A stretch of 64,000 nt of DNA from Melampsora larici-populina 98AG31 (GCF_000204055.1 NW_006768802.1:186013-250012); one strand, 5' to 3'. Shown: positions 23,686 to 35,039, numbered from the stretch's first letter. Translations and numbers: made by a program. Notes: generated by a model from the sequence alone, not told the origin.

Positions 23686-23905
23686 AAAATTAGAGTGTCT
23701 TTTCATTTGTTTTCCGCACCTCATTTTTGAGTTCACTTTTTGAATTGGATTAAAATTAGAGTGTCTTTGCAAATGCTTTCATCACCTCCTCTTTCTCAAG
23801 GTTATGTCACGCGTTAAGTTAAATTCAAATAGAATAAAATTTCAGTGAGTGTCTTTTCATATGTTTTCCGCACCTCTTTGTCGAGGTTCTTTCACGTGGT
23901 TTTCC
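23686..23905. repeat. Three imperfect direct repeats
   Basis: Units of about 65-85 bp start near 23686, 23751 and 23838. They share AAAATT..AGTGTCTTT.CA.ATG.TTTCC.CACCTC and a trailing GAGGTT..TTCACG(C/T)G, diverged by point changes and small indels. Confidence 0.65.
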
Positions 23906-24126
23906 CATTACAGAAATGGGAATATATATAAATATAAGTCATTTGAGTGAGCCCAAAGAGTAGTTAGGCCTCTTGAAAGGCTTAAAGGGAACAGTGAGGA
24001 TGTAACCATTGCAACCACAGTAAACAAGTGGGAGCAGCACAGCGAAAGGCAAATTGGTCTATACAAAGTAAAGAACTTGATCGTATTGTAAAGCGCTTCT
24101 TTCAAAGCTCTGAGCCAGCCACACAA

Positions 24127-26253
24127 TCATTCCACCCATACTACATTCCCTTGAACGACACTATTTCCTTGGACCACGTCTTCCTCATCTTGATTCACAG
24201 CGATTTTGGCATGGTGCATAACCTAACGATCAATTGGGAATTGAGTCAGTAAACAAACAAACATTTCAGTGAAAATATCGAAAGAAATGCGTACTTGAAC
24301 AATGAAATGTTTCGATGGTGGGTCTTGGGAAACGAGAAGACCTTGGAAAGAAACAGGCGAGCCTTTCTTGATGTACTTGGCCTCTTTCAATGCAGGAGTG
24401 AAATATTCAAAGCAATATATGATCTCAAAACGAACGGACTTATTTGCCTGAGGAATCAAACCAATTAAGTGTGTCAGTCAATGAAGAAATTAACATCAAG
24501 ACAGAGAAATTAAGATCAAGACAGATGCTTACTTTAGTATCAAAGAACTCATGTTCGGCTTCAACAGTCAGATGAAAATGTTCATCATCGTTGAAGTTGT
24601 CAAGAGAGACATTTACCACCTTGCCAATCCCAGCAATTGTTGCTTTGCCAGCAATCGCTTCGTGGGCAGGAGCCAAAGAGCCAATATCACTTTGTGTCAT
24701 TTCGCTGTGCTTGATGAAACATTCGCGAGTCACAGGGTTTTGTCCAAGGTCTCCAGACAAATGATATGTGCGATCACGGCGGATGACGTTGGATTCCAAC
24801 AAGTTCAAACCACGCGCTTCAAGCGCCACGGTGAAAGGCTTCCCTCGATCATCCCTCAGCACGAGCTCTGTTGGAGTGCTGTGATATCAACACACAAACC
24901 GAACCGCAGGGAAAAACGGCCTATGGTGCGGTGCGGTACGGTCTGGAGACCGTAGGCTGCAGTACGACCTGCTACGGTCAAACCGTACCGTAGTCTGGTA
25001 TTCGCCAGGTAATTAGGGGGGGTTTCCGTACCGCTGTCTCCGTATTCCGGAGGTATCACCACCGTAGTTCGGAGTGCAGTACGGTCACTCCGGTATTTGT
25101 ATACACCCTCAAGTTTTGCTAAGTTTGATGGTAAAGTCCAAGGAGTAGTTGTCCAAGCCAATAAACAAGTATTTGGATCCTCCAATAATGGAAACAAAAA
25201 TGTGACTGCTGGATCATTCACATCATGATAATCACTTCCGGCTTCAAAATTTGAAAGTGGTGTAGTACAAGAAGTCGAATAAGGCATTACCCTACTTGCT
25301 CTATAAACTTGACCTTTTGTTCAAAGTTGTTTAAATACCCACCACATACTTTCCATAAAATCCACATTTAACATTTTATAATCATTATCAAAATCGATCC
25401 ATCTCCCCATTCTTTCAATTGTTGATCTCCATTCTGATGAATATCTCATCACGATCGATCTACATTCTGCATTATAAGCTTTGATTCTGATCTTCATCAC
25501 ATCATCTTTTGATTTGATTTGGAGTTTCTTGTCAATTTCATGTTCCACTGGTAATCCATGACAATCCCAAAGAAATCGACGTTCAACATAATGACCATCA
25601 AGAAGAGCAAATCTAGTCACAATATCCTATTATGAGAAAAAAATGTTTGAGTTTAGTTAAATGATCGATCAGAAAAGAGAATGAAAGATTTTAGAAAAAC
25701 CAACTTTGACAGTACCCATCAAAAGATGACCATAATGAGGTAAACCAGTAGCAAAAGGAGGACCATCATAACGGTTCCATCAAGTACGATGTCCTTTTTT
25801 ATTTTCTTTATGTCTTGTTTTCTCAAATCAATATTTTTTGTTTTTTCTCGTTTTTTTGAGCGTAGTCGTCCGTAGCCTACGGTGGCTACGGTGGCTACGG
25901 TTCGGTCCGCTACGGGCTGACCGTACCGTAGTGATGGGTTTGAGCTAGTAGTATTATTGACTACACTACGGTTACGGTGAGGTTTAGAAATTAAACCTCA
26001 TCGTACCGTCGCCGAGGCCGTAGTGCACTTCACTACGGGCCGGTTTGTGTGTTGGTGATATCGTGATGGGCCTCGGATGACAAGCACCGGCTAGATGAAG
26101 TCGAGTTAGAAAGTGAAAACGGGAGCGTCAAGCCAGATAAAACCAGAAGGCAAGGCTACCTAAGCAGAGAAATAGGTCCAGTAGAAAAAGATGACTTACA
26201 TCGGATGTCGTACGTAGGATTGCACCAAGGACAGGAGTGTAAGAAACCGGCAT
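24127..26253 (-). CDS. Small four-exon hypothetical protein gene interrupted by a Pack-type element
   Basis: Exons on the minus strand are 26253-26200 ([18 protein letters not shown]), 26090-26055 continuing at 24880-24533, 24447-24295 and 24222-24127. With the insertion and one copy of the flanking GTGATAT left out, all exons are in phase zero and give about 228 residues with no internal stop. Visible segments include [37 protein letters not shown], a Glu/Asp-rich [11 protein letters not shown] and [18 protein letters not shown] see no signal peptide or membrane segment. The composition resembles rust proteins found near transposon genes, but I cannot assign a function. The 1.17-kb insertion in exon 2 must disrupt the present allele. 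Confidence 0.6.
24888..26054. mobile_element. 1,167-bp Pack-type TIR element carrying an IleRS gene fragment
   Basis: Termini CAACACACAAACCG and its exact inverse CGGTTTGTGTGTTG, flanked by GTGATAT on both sides (24881-24887 and 26055-26061; a shared C makes 7 or 8 bp possible). Subterminal regions at both ends are full of TACGGT / ACCGTA motifs in both orientations, as in hAT-type elements whose transposase binds subterminal repeats. The interior holds part of an isoleucyl-tRNA synthetase gene, with introns, on the minus strand. The element encodes no transposase. Confidence 0.85.
25090..25790 (-). pseudogene. Captured fragment of cytosolic isoleucyl-tRNA synthetase gene
   Basis: The minus strand reads [20 protein letters not shown] (HYGH is the class I HIGH motif). 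An apparent retained intron (about 25626-25700, ending AG) follows, then [35 protein letters not shown] and [19 protein letters not shown]. In another frame come [17 protein letters not shown] and LFPLLED, the start of the CP1 editing region. These signatures are characteristic of IleRS. The fragment covers only the N-terminal catalytic and early editing segments; frameshifts are present. A retained intron implies capture of genomic DNA rather than cDNA. Confidence 0.85.
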
Positions 26254-26561
26254 GCTGAAGGTTTAACAACAATGACAATTGGTGTTTGTGAGGTTAATCC
26301 AAAATGAGAGACCTGGATTTTTCATTCCGACAGGAATGATAAAAAAAACTTGAAACACGGAGGTGTTATCCCAATTGGGAAGCTGAGCGCCACAATGGTA
26401 ATGTCCAATCCAGCGACCATTCAGGTTTGGAATATCATTGGGTGAATGATGTTCAAGTAGAACTTTTTTCACGCGTCTGTCACGATACGAATCAAATATT
26501 TCTTTTGCTTTGCAATTGAAAACCAAGGATACATGGTGATTGATAATAGATAACAAATACA

Positions 26562-28840
26562 TTAAATTGCCCTTTTAATCGCCCCCTCGCCAAGAAGATC
26601 CATTCCTTTTCTTCTATCCAGTTTTCTAGTTAACCACACATTTCTCAAATAAATCATCTCTTCTAAAAAAAGGTTGTAATGCAACGGATGCATGTTGCGG
26701 CACATTGATGCGTATCCACCAAACCAAATGTTAGTCAGTTCTGCTGCCGAAGCGTTGAAAATCCATTGCCCTCCCTCTTGAATATCAGGGAAGAGATGAG
26801 GGTCAGTGAAAAGTTTACAGAATTCATCTGATTCTGCGTGCAATCGGTGGTGGAATGGATCAACCGGGATGACAGTGCCCATGAACTGGCTTCAGTCGTT
26901 ATCCCCATGGTAGATGTGTTCTGTCAACCTGCACGCATTGTCGTAGAAGACAACCTCTGGCATTCCTCGAGGGAACGTCTCTTCAAGGAAGGCCTGTGTG
27001 GACAAAAGAGACATTTGAAAACCAATGAAAGTCAGATTTCGAGTCAAACTAGAACTTTGGAGGTCATGTGCTGCTTACTCTGACCACACTGACAGACTCC
27101 GCATTGTAAAAAGTCTTCCTTGCCAAAATTATCCCACAAGGCCCCACAATAAGCTGTTCATTGTGTGTTCGAGATCTCGATAACAAATATTTCCCGGATG
27201 CCTGTGATTGGCCTCCGTCGCGTGCCGCCTCGTGGGCCCTTTGTGACTTGTCAGCTTGGCGCAAGCTGTCCAGGTCCTGAAATTCGGCAGTCTCCGGGTT
27301 TAAATGGACGGTTGGGTCGGTGGGGAGATTTGTTCCAGGTCAAGTCAGGATAGAGGTGAGGGAGAAATTCCCGGTTACCCGTTTGTTGAAATCTGCCCAT
27401 GCTTTAATGTGGTCGTCGTCATTGCAGGTGTTGCTTCCAGGGTCGCAAACTTTTTGGCAAGGTTGTGCCCGGCATCAATTGCTGAGTAGAGCAAAATGCA
27501 GTGGGCAGTATCGATCATTGATGCGGTCCAACTGGCGAGTACAAGGACCTTCAGGCATTGGTTCCCCCGCACTGCGAGCTATTTCTTGCAATTGTTCCGT
27601 AGAAGCACTGCACCGCCAATGGCCCAACGTCACTCCGTCTGTGACAACTGCGCGTATGGCTGTGCAAGGCGACCATGTCAGTCGTGGACTAAGTGGCAAT
27701 AAGGATTGATGAAATGACTTACTTTTCCAAAAATTTTCACCAGTTTCAGGGTCAGCACCATCTGGTAACGGGCGGACACAACTTGAACAGAAGTGGTCGC
27801 GGTACTTCGTCCCTTCAATCAGCAACATATTCAAGTGTGATTCAATCGCAGCCTCGAAACGGAGGTTATCGGTACCGCTGGAGCTGACCATTAGGCGGGT
27901 GCCTTGACGGTCGGCGTGCTTGATTAGTGAATGCAGTATGAGACCGTGACAGCACTCTTCCTCCAACATTGAAGGAGAGAACAACTGGCTGGCTTTGAAG
28001 GTAGGGGGAGGCGACTTATCTACAAATACCATGTTGAACCAATTCACAAGGTTGAAATGGCTAACGCTATGTGGGAAACAGTTAAAACAGTTAGTAACAA
28101 TTGTTTGAGAGAGGCTACGTCCACCTGAAAATCAAACTTACTGGCCTACCATTTTTAAAACTCGGAACATGTAGGCTAGACGGGTGGTCATGTAATAATG
28201 ACAATGAATTTGAAGGTAATCTGTGTCGCGTCCCATGCCCTGTGTGTAGTAGTATCGTTCACCTTCTTGTGTGTAGAGGCTTGGCCTATACATAGTTTCA
28301 CAATCGGGGTCTGGTACGAGAATGATACATCAGGTTGGAATAGTCTTTCTGGATAACCAGCAGGAAATTACTTACTTGAACAATTTAGTATGACAGTCTG
28401 AACCGCGTGCACACCATTGATGTTGTGTAGGTAGCCGTCGAGCGTGAATGGACGTGTAACGGGTAGGAATGGTCTGGTGTGCATAGGGTACAGTTTGAAA
28501 GCGGTGATTGTGAGAATCCTTTGGGCAATTTTGGTGTGAGGTGCTGTTGTAGGCCGGATTCACGGATTAATGCCTTCGAGTCGATTGTGCATGAGTGCAG
28601 AAAGGGGTAAGATAGACGCCACAGATCGGACAGAACGTTGCTCGGTGATTCAAAGGAAAGGGCGGATTCCAGAAAGGGTAGCACAGGATTGCGAGTCAGT
28701 GACAGACGTAGGGATTCGGCGGCTACATGCTTTACTTCAGCCGCGAGGGAGACGAAGCGTATGAAGTCACCTACAGTGAGAGTCGCGGCGAGGTGAGGGG
28801 ACTGGGTGATAAGTTGAACGGTAAAATCTCGTAGGAGCAT
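26562..28840 (-). CDS. CxC5/CxC6 cysteine-cluster protein associated with KDZ transposases (probably decayed)
   Basis: Read right to left from the ATG at 28838-28840. The N-terminal region LRDFTVQLITQSPHLAATL...LSFESP is followed by a CTLC pair and, after a one-base frame change near 28440, DGYLHNINGVHAVQTVILNC. The next exon has ERYYYTQGMGRDTDYLQIHC; then VSHFNLVNWFNMVF and RDHFCSSCVRPLP. This order fits CxC5. The CxC6-like part follows: IRAVVTDGVTLGHWRC...CTRQLDRINDRYCPLH, with further Cys/His pairs. Later exons give FYDNACRLTEHIYH, ESDEFCKLFTDPHLFPD and FNASAAELTNIWFGGYASMC...YNLFLEEMI, a block typical of these transposon proteins. CxC domains occur with KDZ transposase genes and probably bind zinc. 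At least one frameshift suggests loss of function. Confidence 0.65.
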
Positions 28841-29837
28841 TTTGGCGGTGATGGATGGTGAGTGTTGAGGTGAAGGTGTTCGAGGCGATAGGGTATGGAG
28901 GTTTGTGTGTGGATGTCCACCGCGGGGCAGGTGGCACGTGACGCTCACGTGAGATTTGCCTCTGCCATTCATACACATGCTGTCTACATTGTCATACCCA
29001 ATGTGAGTTACACCTGACAGCCAGCATGGGCTTCACCCAATCTGATCATGTTGCTAGAACGTGATGACTCACCCAACAAGCAGGTGAGTCATCTCACCTT
29101 GTTAAGGGTGTGAGGCAAGCTTTCTGACAACCAGGCGGGGAAGCTCACACACCTGTACTGTATAGAAGTTGTATTGAGATGGTGAGCTTTGGCTCATCCC
29201 AGTGCTTTTCCATCCTTGTAATGGCTGAATAACCACATCAGTTGAATCAGGCTGGGATGTTCTCAACTTTTGCTCACAGAGTGCACACTATAACTGATCT
29301 GATCTTTGCATTGACAGGAACTACGTGCAGTAATCACAGAAACACAAATAACATTGAGAACAGTTAGAAAACATAAAACTAAAACTTAAACTAAAAATGG
29401 TCTGCAAGTAAAGTTTTTGATTATTGATTGTAGTGCTTGATAATATGATTTGATCAATTGTTTCTATTGACAAGGATCATTAATCAATCAGCAAATGAAT
29501 TGATCAGTGAGAGATAAAAAAAAGATTGAGACAAAGAAAGACCTACAATCTACGAGATCGATCCAGGTGTACGGGGCAATAAGACTATGAGAACAGAAAG
29601 GAAGGAGACCATTGATATCTGCTAGAGAGGAATGGTGATAAATATATGAACAAATTAACAGAAAAGTACCAAAAGATCAGTCTTCAGCTTCATTGATATA
29701 TCAGAAAACCATTTGAGCAAGGGAAGAAGAGAACTTACAAACAAAACAAACGATGAAAGGGTTTGAAATTAAGACTTCAAACAGGAGCAAATCATGACAT
29801 CAAGCTTCACAGTAACTTGAATGAGATAAATATGAAA
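28841..29837. other. No gene seen; hairpin-rich patch
   Basis: Between about 29010 and 29220 several short inverted motifs occur, for example GTGATGACTCACCC / GGTGAGTCATCTCACC and GGTGAGCTTTGGCTCA. This could be a worn repeat, but no borders could be set. The rest is AT-rich and featureless. Confidence 0.35.
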
Positions 29838-31248
29838 CACTACAAGAAAGATAATATTTTCTGGGCAGAAAATTAAATTATTGATACACAAAAATATTGA
29901 GAGGCCAGGAGGAGAGCAAAAAATGAATAAAAATATGCATCTTGTTCCCTGCATTGAGAACTTCACTCTGCATATTTTTCCGTATTTTTACAGTCCACAT
30001 TGATAAGTGTACTAACAATAAACCTTCACAATCATCCAATTACAACCTGTAACCTAACTTAACTAAGTCCCTCTCGGACGAACGAGTAGTCGAGAGAGGG
30101 ACTTATACCTTATACCAAATCTTTGGCGGATGAGCCGGAAACATTTGGCCGGGGGATTTTTCAACGCGCCATATCTGTGGATCCTGCAAACAAATGTCCT
30201 TGGGACCAAAGAAAAGAGCTATGCGCCTGCTTAATCTACACACATGTGTGTAGCCTACATCTAATTTGATTCAGAACTCACGGAGCAATCCAATTGTGAA
30301 GTTTGCAAAAATCACCAAAATCGGACACAAAGCTGTCCAGCCTGTCAAAAACTCACACCAAACGCGCTGAAATGTTACACAAAAACAATTTTTCAAGTCG
30401 GTTTTTAAGAGCTTCCCTGGCGGCAAAGAAGGGATTTGAAAAGATGTGCGTGTGTAGGATGATCAGGCGCAGAGGACTTTTCTTTGGTACAGAGGATATT
30501 TGTTTGTAGGCTATAGAGATATGGAAGATTGAAAAGGTGCCCAGCCAAACTTCTCCGGCTCATACGCCAAAGTTGTGGTATAAGGTATAAGTCCCTCTCT
30601 CGACTACTCGTTCGTCCGAGAGGGACTTAGTTAAGTTAGACCTGTAACAAGCACTGAAATTTGGCTCATTAGTGTTTAGAGAAACTTTTGATTTCTGAAA
30701 ATACTCATAACTTTTTCAATTCCGGTCCAAAACGCTCAATTTTGGGTGCATTAGTAAGCTGGAATTGTCCTCCAAATAGTTCATAATAGGACCACACAGT
30801 GTGCTGGTCTGCTAAAAAAGATATCATCTTTTTTATACGTTTGTACATACAGATCCATAGAATGATTGTCATACTAGCTACATAGTTCTTGATCTTATGA
30901 AAGTTTGAGAGGAAGAGTTCAGCTTTCTAATGCACTTAAAATCGAGTGTTTTGAGGCAGATTTGACAAAGTTATAGGTGTTTTCAGAAATCAAAAGTTTC
31001 TCTAAACACTAATGAGCCAAATTTCAGTGCTTGTTACAGGTTGTAATTGGATGATTATGAAGGTTTATTGTTAGTACACTTATCAATACGGACTGTAAAA
31101 ATATGGAAAAATATGGAGAGTGAAGCTCTCACCGCAGGGAACAAGATGCATATTTTAATTTATTTTTTGCCCTTCTCCTGGCCTCTCAATATTTCTGTGT
31201 ATCAATAATTTAATTTTCTGCCCAGAAAATATTATATTTTGTGTAGTG
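29838..31248. mobile_element. CACTA-like MITE (816 bp without its nested insertion), AAA target duplication
   Basis: Ends CACTACAAGAAAG and the inverse ...TGTGTAGTG. TIRs of about 250 bp are highly similar between arms (TAATATTTTCTGGGCAGAAA, GTACTAACAATAAACCTTC, AATTACAACCTGTAAC). AAA lies on both flanks. Subtracting the 586-bp nested element and one 9-bp duplication leaves exactly 816 bp, the same length as the related element at 12288-13103. Confidence 0.85.
30054..30639. mobile_element. 586-bp TIR element with hairpin termini and 9-bp target duplication
   Basis: Ends CTAACTTAACTAAGTCCCTC and its inverse; the TIRs match for about 56 bp to GGGACTTATACC. Each TIR folds on itself (AAGTCCCTCTCG ... 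CGAGAGAGGGACTT). ACCTGTAAC flanks both sides (30045-30053, 30640-30648). No transposase gene. The terminal plan matches the 9.45-kb element at 54436-63890. Confidence 0.9.
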
Positions 31249-32420
31249 AAAGAAGGAAAGACTTACAAATGAAACAATTGATCAAAGGACTTCAATATGA
31301 ATGGAACAGAACCAGAGTCAGCAAATATGAATCTGAACCAATGGAATTTAAAAGAGTGGTTAGAAAACCTATCAGAATGATGATGCAAAAAAAGTTGAAT
31401 GAATGAGCGCCTCCAACACAAAGGTGATCAATGTGATGTGAGTGATGAAGGACTCGAGCTGAGACTCGGCAGTGGACATTGGACAAAGTGTAACTGTGGA
31501 GTCTGTGACATGTGTATGTGGCGTCATACTTGACATCATGTGTACCAGGGTCCGAAAATGACACCAGGCTGTGACATTTACACAGCCTGCTTTTGGAAAG
31601 GCGGCCTTCAAATTTCAGGATCACTTTGGCCGATAGCTCTTCTTGGTTGTTCTTAGCTTATATTAAGCTACCCCCATCGTGTAAGTCTTTTCTTTTTCTT
31701 TGTCATCCAATACTCTCAACTTGATACTAATAGACTTGTATCTCATTTGTCTTTTGATCGTCTTCTAGGGTTCCAAAGCTATCATTGCCAGTTTGTATCA
31801 TGTAAGTAGTTCCTCTCATCAACGGTGGCTTGCTAAGCTAAGCCTAGGTCAAGGTTATGAAACCTGTAGCTTAGATTAGCAAGCCACCGTTGCTAAGTTC
31901 ACTGATTTTGCTATTTTCAGTATATAGATCTTGTTGACTTTGACAACCTTTTGCAATTTCCTCACAAGTCCCGTTGTTGAAAACCCTGTGGTTCCTTGCA
32001 TCAAGACCAATGTTGGTCAATGTTTCAGCTTGTAAGTTTTTTTGTCAACTTTTATCTTATACCTCTCATGTCTGTGTGTGATGCAAGCAACTTTTTTTTT
32101 GTGTCTTGTTCTTTTTTGATAGTGTCAACAAGGCTGACATATATTTTTATAACAAAAATGTTCTCACTGTATACCATAATTAGGCTAGTTTTGTACAATA
32201 TTGATGTAATTAGCATTTACGGATTCTGTTTTTGATAGACATCTAAAATGTTCATAATCAGTTCAAGTACAAACTCAAAAGAACCAATTGTGTGTAATGT
32301 GAGATGCATCAGCAATGGATGGGCTTTTTCCTGTTTTGTGGAGTAGTTGTCGACTCATCTCAATTCACTTTGTGTTTACACACATTAAGAAGATATCCAT
32401 CTGCTCAGCACCCAATAAAT
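31249..32420. other. No gene seen
   Basis: AT-rich, with several T-rich tracts. The only structured item is the mini foldback at 31822-31890. Confidence 0.4.
31822..31890. repeat. 69-bp mini foldback with ACGGTGGCTTGCTAAGC ends
   Basis: ACGGTGGCTTGCTAAGCTAA at the left pairs with TTAGATTAGCAAGCCACCGT at the right. The same terminus opens the larger element at 52756-53135, so this is probably an extreme deletion derivative. No target duplication is visible. Confidence 0.6.
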
Positions 32421-33111
32421 TTGGATGCTGTTTATCCAAGCTGAGTGTGTGGATGGCAGGTTGTACTGACACATCCCAGCTCATACTGGCATCCAAGCTC
32501 ATTTGGGTGCTAAGCACCTGGCTTTCAGGCCACGCTCACATGCATCAGCTCACCCGCTGCTAGGATGGTACATCACATTAGCAGAACGTGAGCTCGCTGC
32601 TCACAGCGAGCCCATGTGTAGAACAGGTGACAAGCTTGGGTGAGGGCGACGTAGCCGCGGTCACACTGCTGCCACCTGTTCTACACAACCACTCAGCGTG
32701 GTCATACCCAACTTACATTTCACGTGGTCCCAGTTCAAAGTCGCCCCGCGGCGTCACGGTTCACCGGCGTGGACATATCCACATACCACCACTTAACATA
32801 CGCCGGATATTACTGGCATTAATGGCCAAAAGGTTTTTGGTAGGCTAACAGTAAGTCAGGATTTACATACACGGGTCGTGCTATATTTGCATACCATCAT
32901 GGTGTATGAGAGGTCTGTCCCAGAGTCCCAGAGTCAGCCAGAGTCCCAGCCAAGTCCCAGGCTTCCCCCCGCTTCTCCGGTCTACCGCCGGGTGTGAGCG
33001 TGATGCGTACCCTAACTGGGGCGCGGGAATGCAGAATGCATGCCATGGGTGGCGGCCACGGTCTTTTTCTCCCACAGGTAAAGATTGACAGGCTGAGATA
33101 CCCTCCCCAAT
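32421..33111 (+). repeat. Left copy of about 690-bp direct repeat bounding the DIRS-like element
   Basis: Starts TTGGATGCTGTTTATCC and ends CCCTCCCCAAT. It is nearly identical to 39144-39822 except for a few substitutions and small indels in GTCCCAG and TAAAGG tandem tracts. Inside is an inverted pair GTGTAGAACAGGTG / CACCTGTTCTACAC. It lacks TG..CA ends. Confidence 0.85.
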
Positions 33112-33681
33112 CCACTTTATCTATGTAATTCCAACTAGTATGTACACTTTCAAGAAAGTATTATGGTTCTGAAGAAAAATTAAATACTTTCTTTAGATAG
33201 TCCCGACTCTTACGTCCCGGGCTATCCGTGTTTGGGTTTTACTTAAAACCCCCGTATTCTAGGAACTTTGGTATTTCAAAGTTATAAGAATTTGGAACAA
33301 CCAATTCTATATGTCTATTTCCGGAATATTGAAGCGATTCCAATATCTTGAAGAATTTTAGGAAATTGGATATTAGCGCTCTAGATTATTTCTAGTTATA
33401 TCTAGCTGAAGAATCTAGACGAGCTAATTTCACTTATCACTGATTGTGTATAATTTGAATCAGAGATACTTGAAAATATCCTTATACGACTATATAAAAT
33501 TGGTATTTGGGGTCTAAGAACACACTAGAGGGATTACCAAATCTTAGAATCGAGTTAAGATTCGAGAATTATGGTTGAGTTTTAATATACCTCTACTCAG
33601 GAATGAAAGACTGAGCCTCTAAAACGAAACCCCAATTCTTTCTTTCCTGTGTGCCTTGTAAAACCGTTTAATATTGATCTA
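33112..33681. other. 3' untranslated part of the DIRS-like element
   Basis: AT-rich non-coding sequence between the left direct repeat and the recombinase stop codon. It has short palindromic pieces (CTAGATTATTTCTAG, TATATCTAG) but no terminal inverted repeat that I could pair with the right end. Confidence 0.4.
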
Positions 33682-34782
33682 TCATTCTATTTGATTTCGA
33701 TGCAGTTTATTCTTATTCAATTGTAGTAAAATATCTTTTGTCAATGATAATTCTTTTGAAGAGTAAGCTTTGATGTATAATTTCCATGCATCTGACTTCC
33801 ACCTGCCTATCTCGCAAATATCTTCAACAGGTACCCCTAATGCAAAACGGAGTGAAGCACCTCCTACCCTAAAGGAATGTCCTGTTAAGCCTTTAAAGCC
33901 CTTCTTTTCCCAAATTGATTGACAAGTTGATATTATCGTTTGTTTCGAAAGTAACACTTTTCTCGAATTAATTATATAACTGAACAATGGATCTTCTTCA
34001 TTCGTAGCTCTCAACAATCTTCTTTTGAGCGCTGCTACTGGACATAACGCGTGATTCAAGCCTTTCAATTGTAGAACTTGGATTTCCCCCAGTTTTGCTG
34101 TTTTTGCTCCTCTGATTGAAATAAACGCTTCTTCTGTGATGCCATCAACTATTACTTTTGTATCTGATTTTAATATAATTTCTGATGTGTCGTGTTTATC
34201 TTCTGTTATCTCGCCTAGTCTTGCTAGACTCCAAAAAGCACATAAGATCGTATCTAAAATCGCTAGTTCTTTCTTGCCTCCTTTGATAAGTTCTTCAACG
34301 AGTATTAATAGATGTTCTAAATGAATTGCCTTCTTCTCGTTTCCTCTTGCTACCGTTGCGTCCACCTTCTTTGATGCTATTAGCATCAATTTAATTACTG
34401 CATCTTTAACCTTTGGAAAGTCTTCTCTATGGTACAGATGCCATGCTTTTAAACCATACAAGTATTTCTCTAAAGTTTGAGACAAAATATCTTCTTTTGT
34501 CGGACCTCTCTTCGTTCTCCCTGCCCAAACACAGAACTCGTAAATTTCGTCACTTGATGCCGGTAAATTTATAGATCTATGCATATAGGTACTCCTAAAC
34601 TTTAAGAACTTCTTTACCGCTCCATTGTAGCTCACTATAGTACTCCATTTCCAACCATCTAGAATATGCTGTTGAAGATTATCGTAATACGTTTTCCCGT
34701 CGCCTCTACTGAGGAATTGTGATATGGGAAGTAAAGAGTTATTGATTGCCGACGGACTGATTGTCGATTGATTTTCTTCCAT
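33682..34782 (-). CDS. Tyrosine recombinase of DIRS-like element
   Basis: The 366-residue open frame is intact. The N-terminal part resembles a SAM-like core-binding domain (TIVSYNGAVKKFLKFRSTY). The catalytic domain shows the expected signature: a first Arg in FWSLARLGEI, His and Arg in GHSFRVGGASLR, and a C-terminal Tyr in DAWKLYIKAYSS. YR retroelements use this enzyme in the nucleus to insert a circular DNA intermediate without target duplication. Length and architecture agree with fungal DIRS recombinases. The start ATG is the first in frame after a stop and is preceded by AT-rich DNA. Confidence 0.85.
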   Translation of the reverse strand: MEENQSTISPSAINNSLLPISQFLSRGDGKTYYDNLQQHILDGWKWSTIVSYNGAVKKFLKFRSTYMHRSINLPASSDEIYEFCVWAGRTKRGPTKEDILSQTLEKYLYGLKAWHLYHREDFPKVKDAVIKLMLIASKKVDATVARGNEKKAIHLEHLLILVEELIKGGKKELAILDTILCAFWSLARLGEITEDKHDTSEIILKSDTKVIVDGITEEAFISIRGAKTAKLGEIQVLQLKGLNHALCPVAALKRRLLRATNEEDPLFSYIINSRKVLLSKQTIISTCQSIWEKKGFKGLTGHSFRVGGASLRFALGVPVEDICEIGRWKSDAWKLYIKAYSSKELSLTKDILLQLNKNKLHRNQIE

Positions 34783-35039
34783 TTAAGAAGTACTCAAGGA
34801 TTTGTCTTTTCTTTGTTGACTAACATTTCAAAATTGTCTCTGAAATTTATTTATCAACAGTATCTTACAACTTACTTGTCAACAGTATTATACATTATAT
34901 ACAATTTAATACTTTGAATATTATATACACTTTGCAAAGATGAAACAAATTCTCATATGCATGAATGAAAAATCGTTAGGGCACCCTTACTAGGGTTCTA
35001 TGAATGAACCAACCCTGGGAACTGGTTTCTAAGTGCTTC

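Noticed and set aside
24856..25620. A resident, functional isoleucyl-tRNA synthetase gene
   Set aside because: Only an N-terminal and early editing segment is present, with frameshifts, wholly inside a TIR element.
32421..33111. The direct repeats as ordinary LTRs of a gypsy/copia element
   Set aside because: They lack TG..CA ends and flanking duplications, and the enclosed genes include a tyrosine recombinase instead of a DDE integrase and protease.
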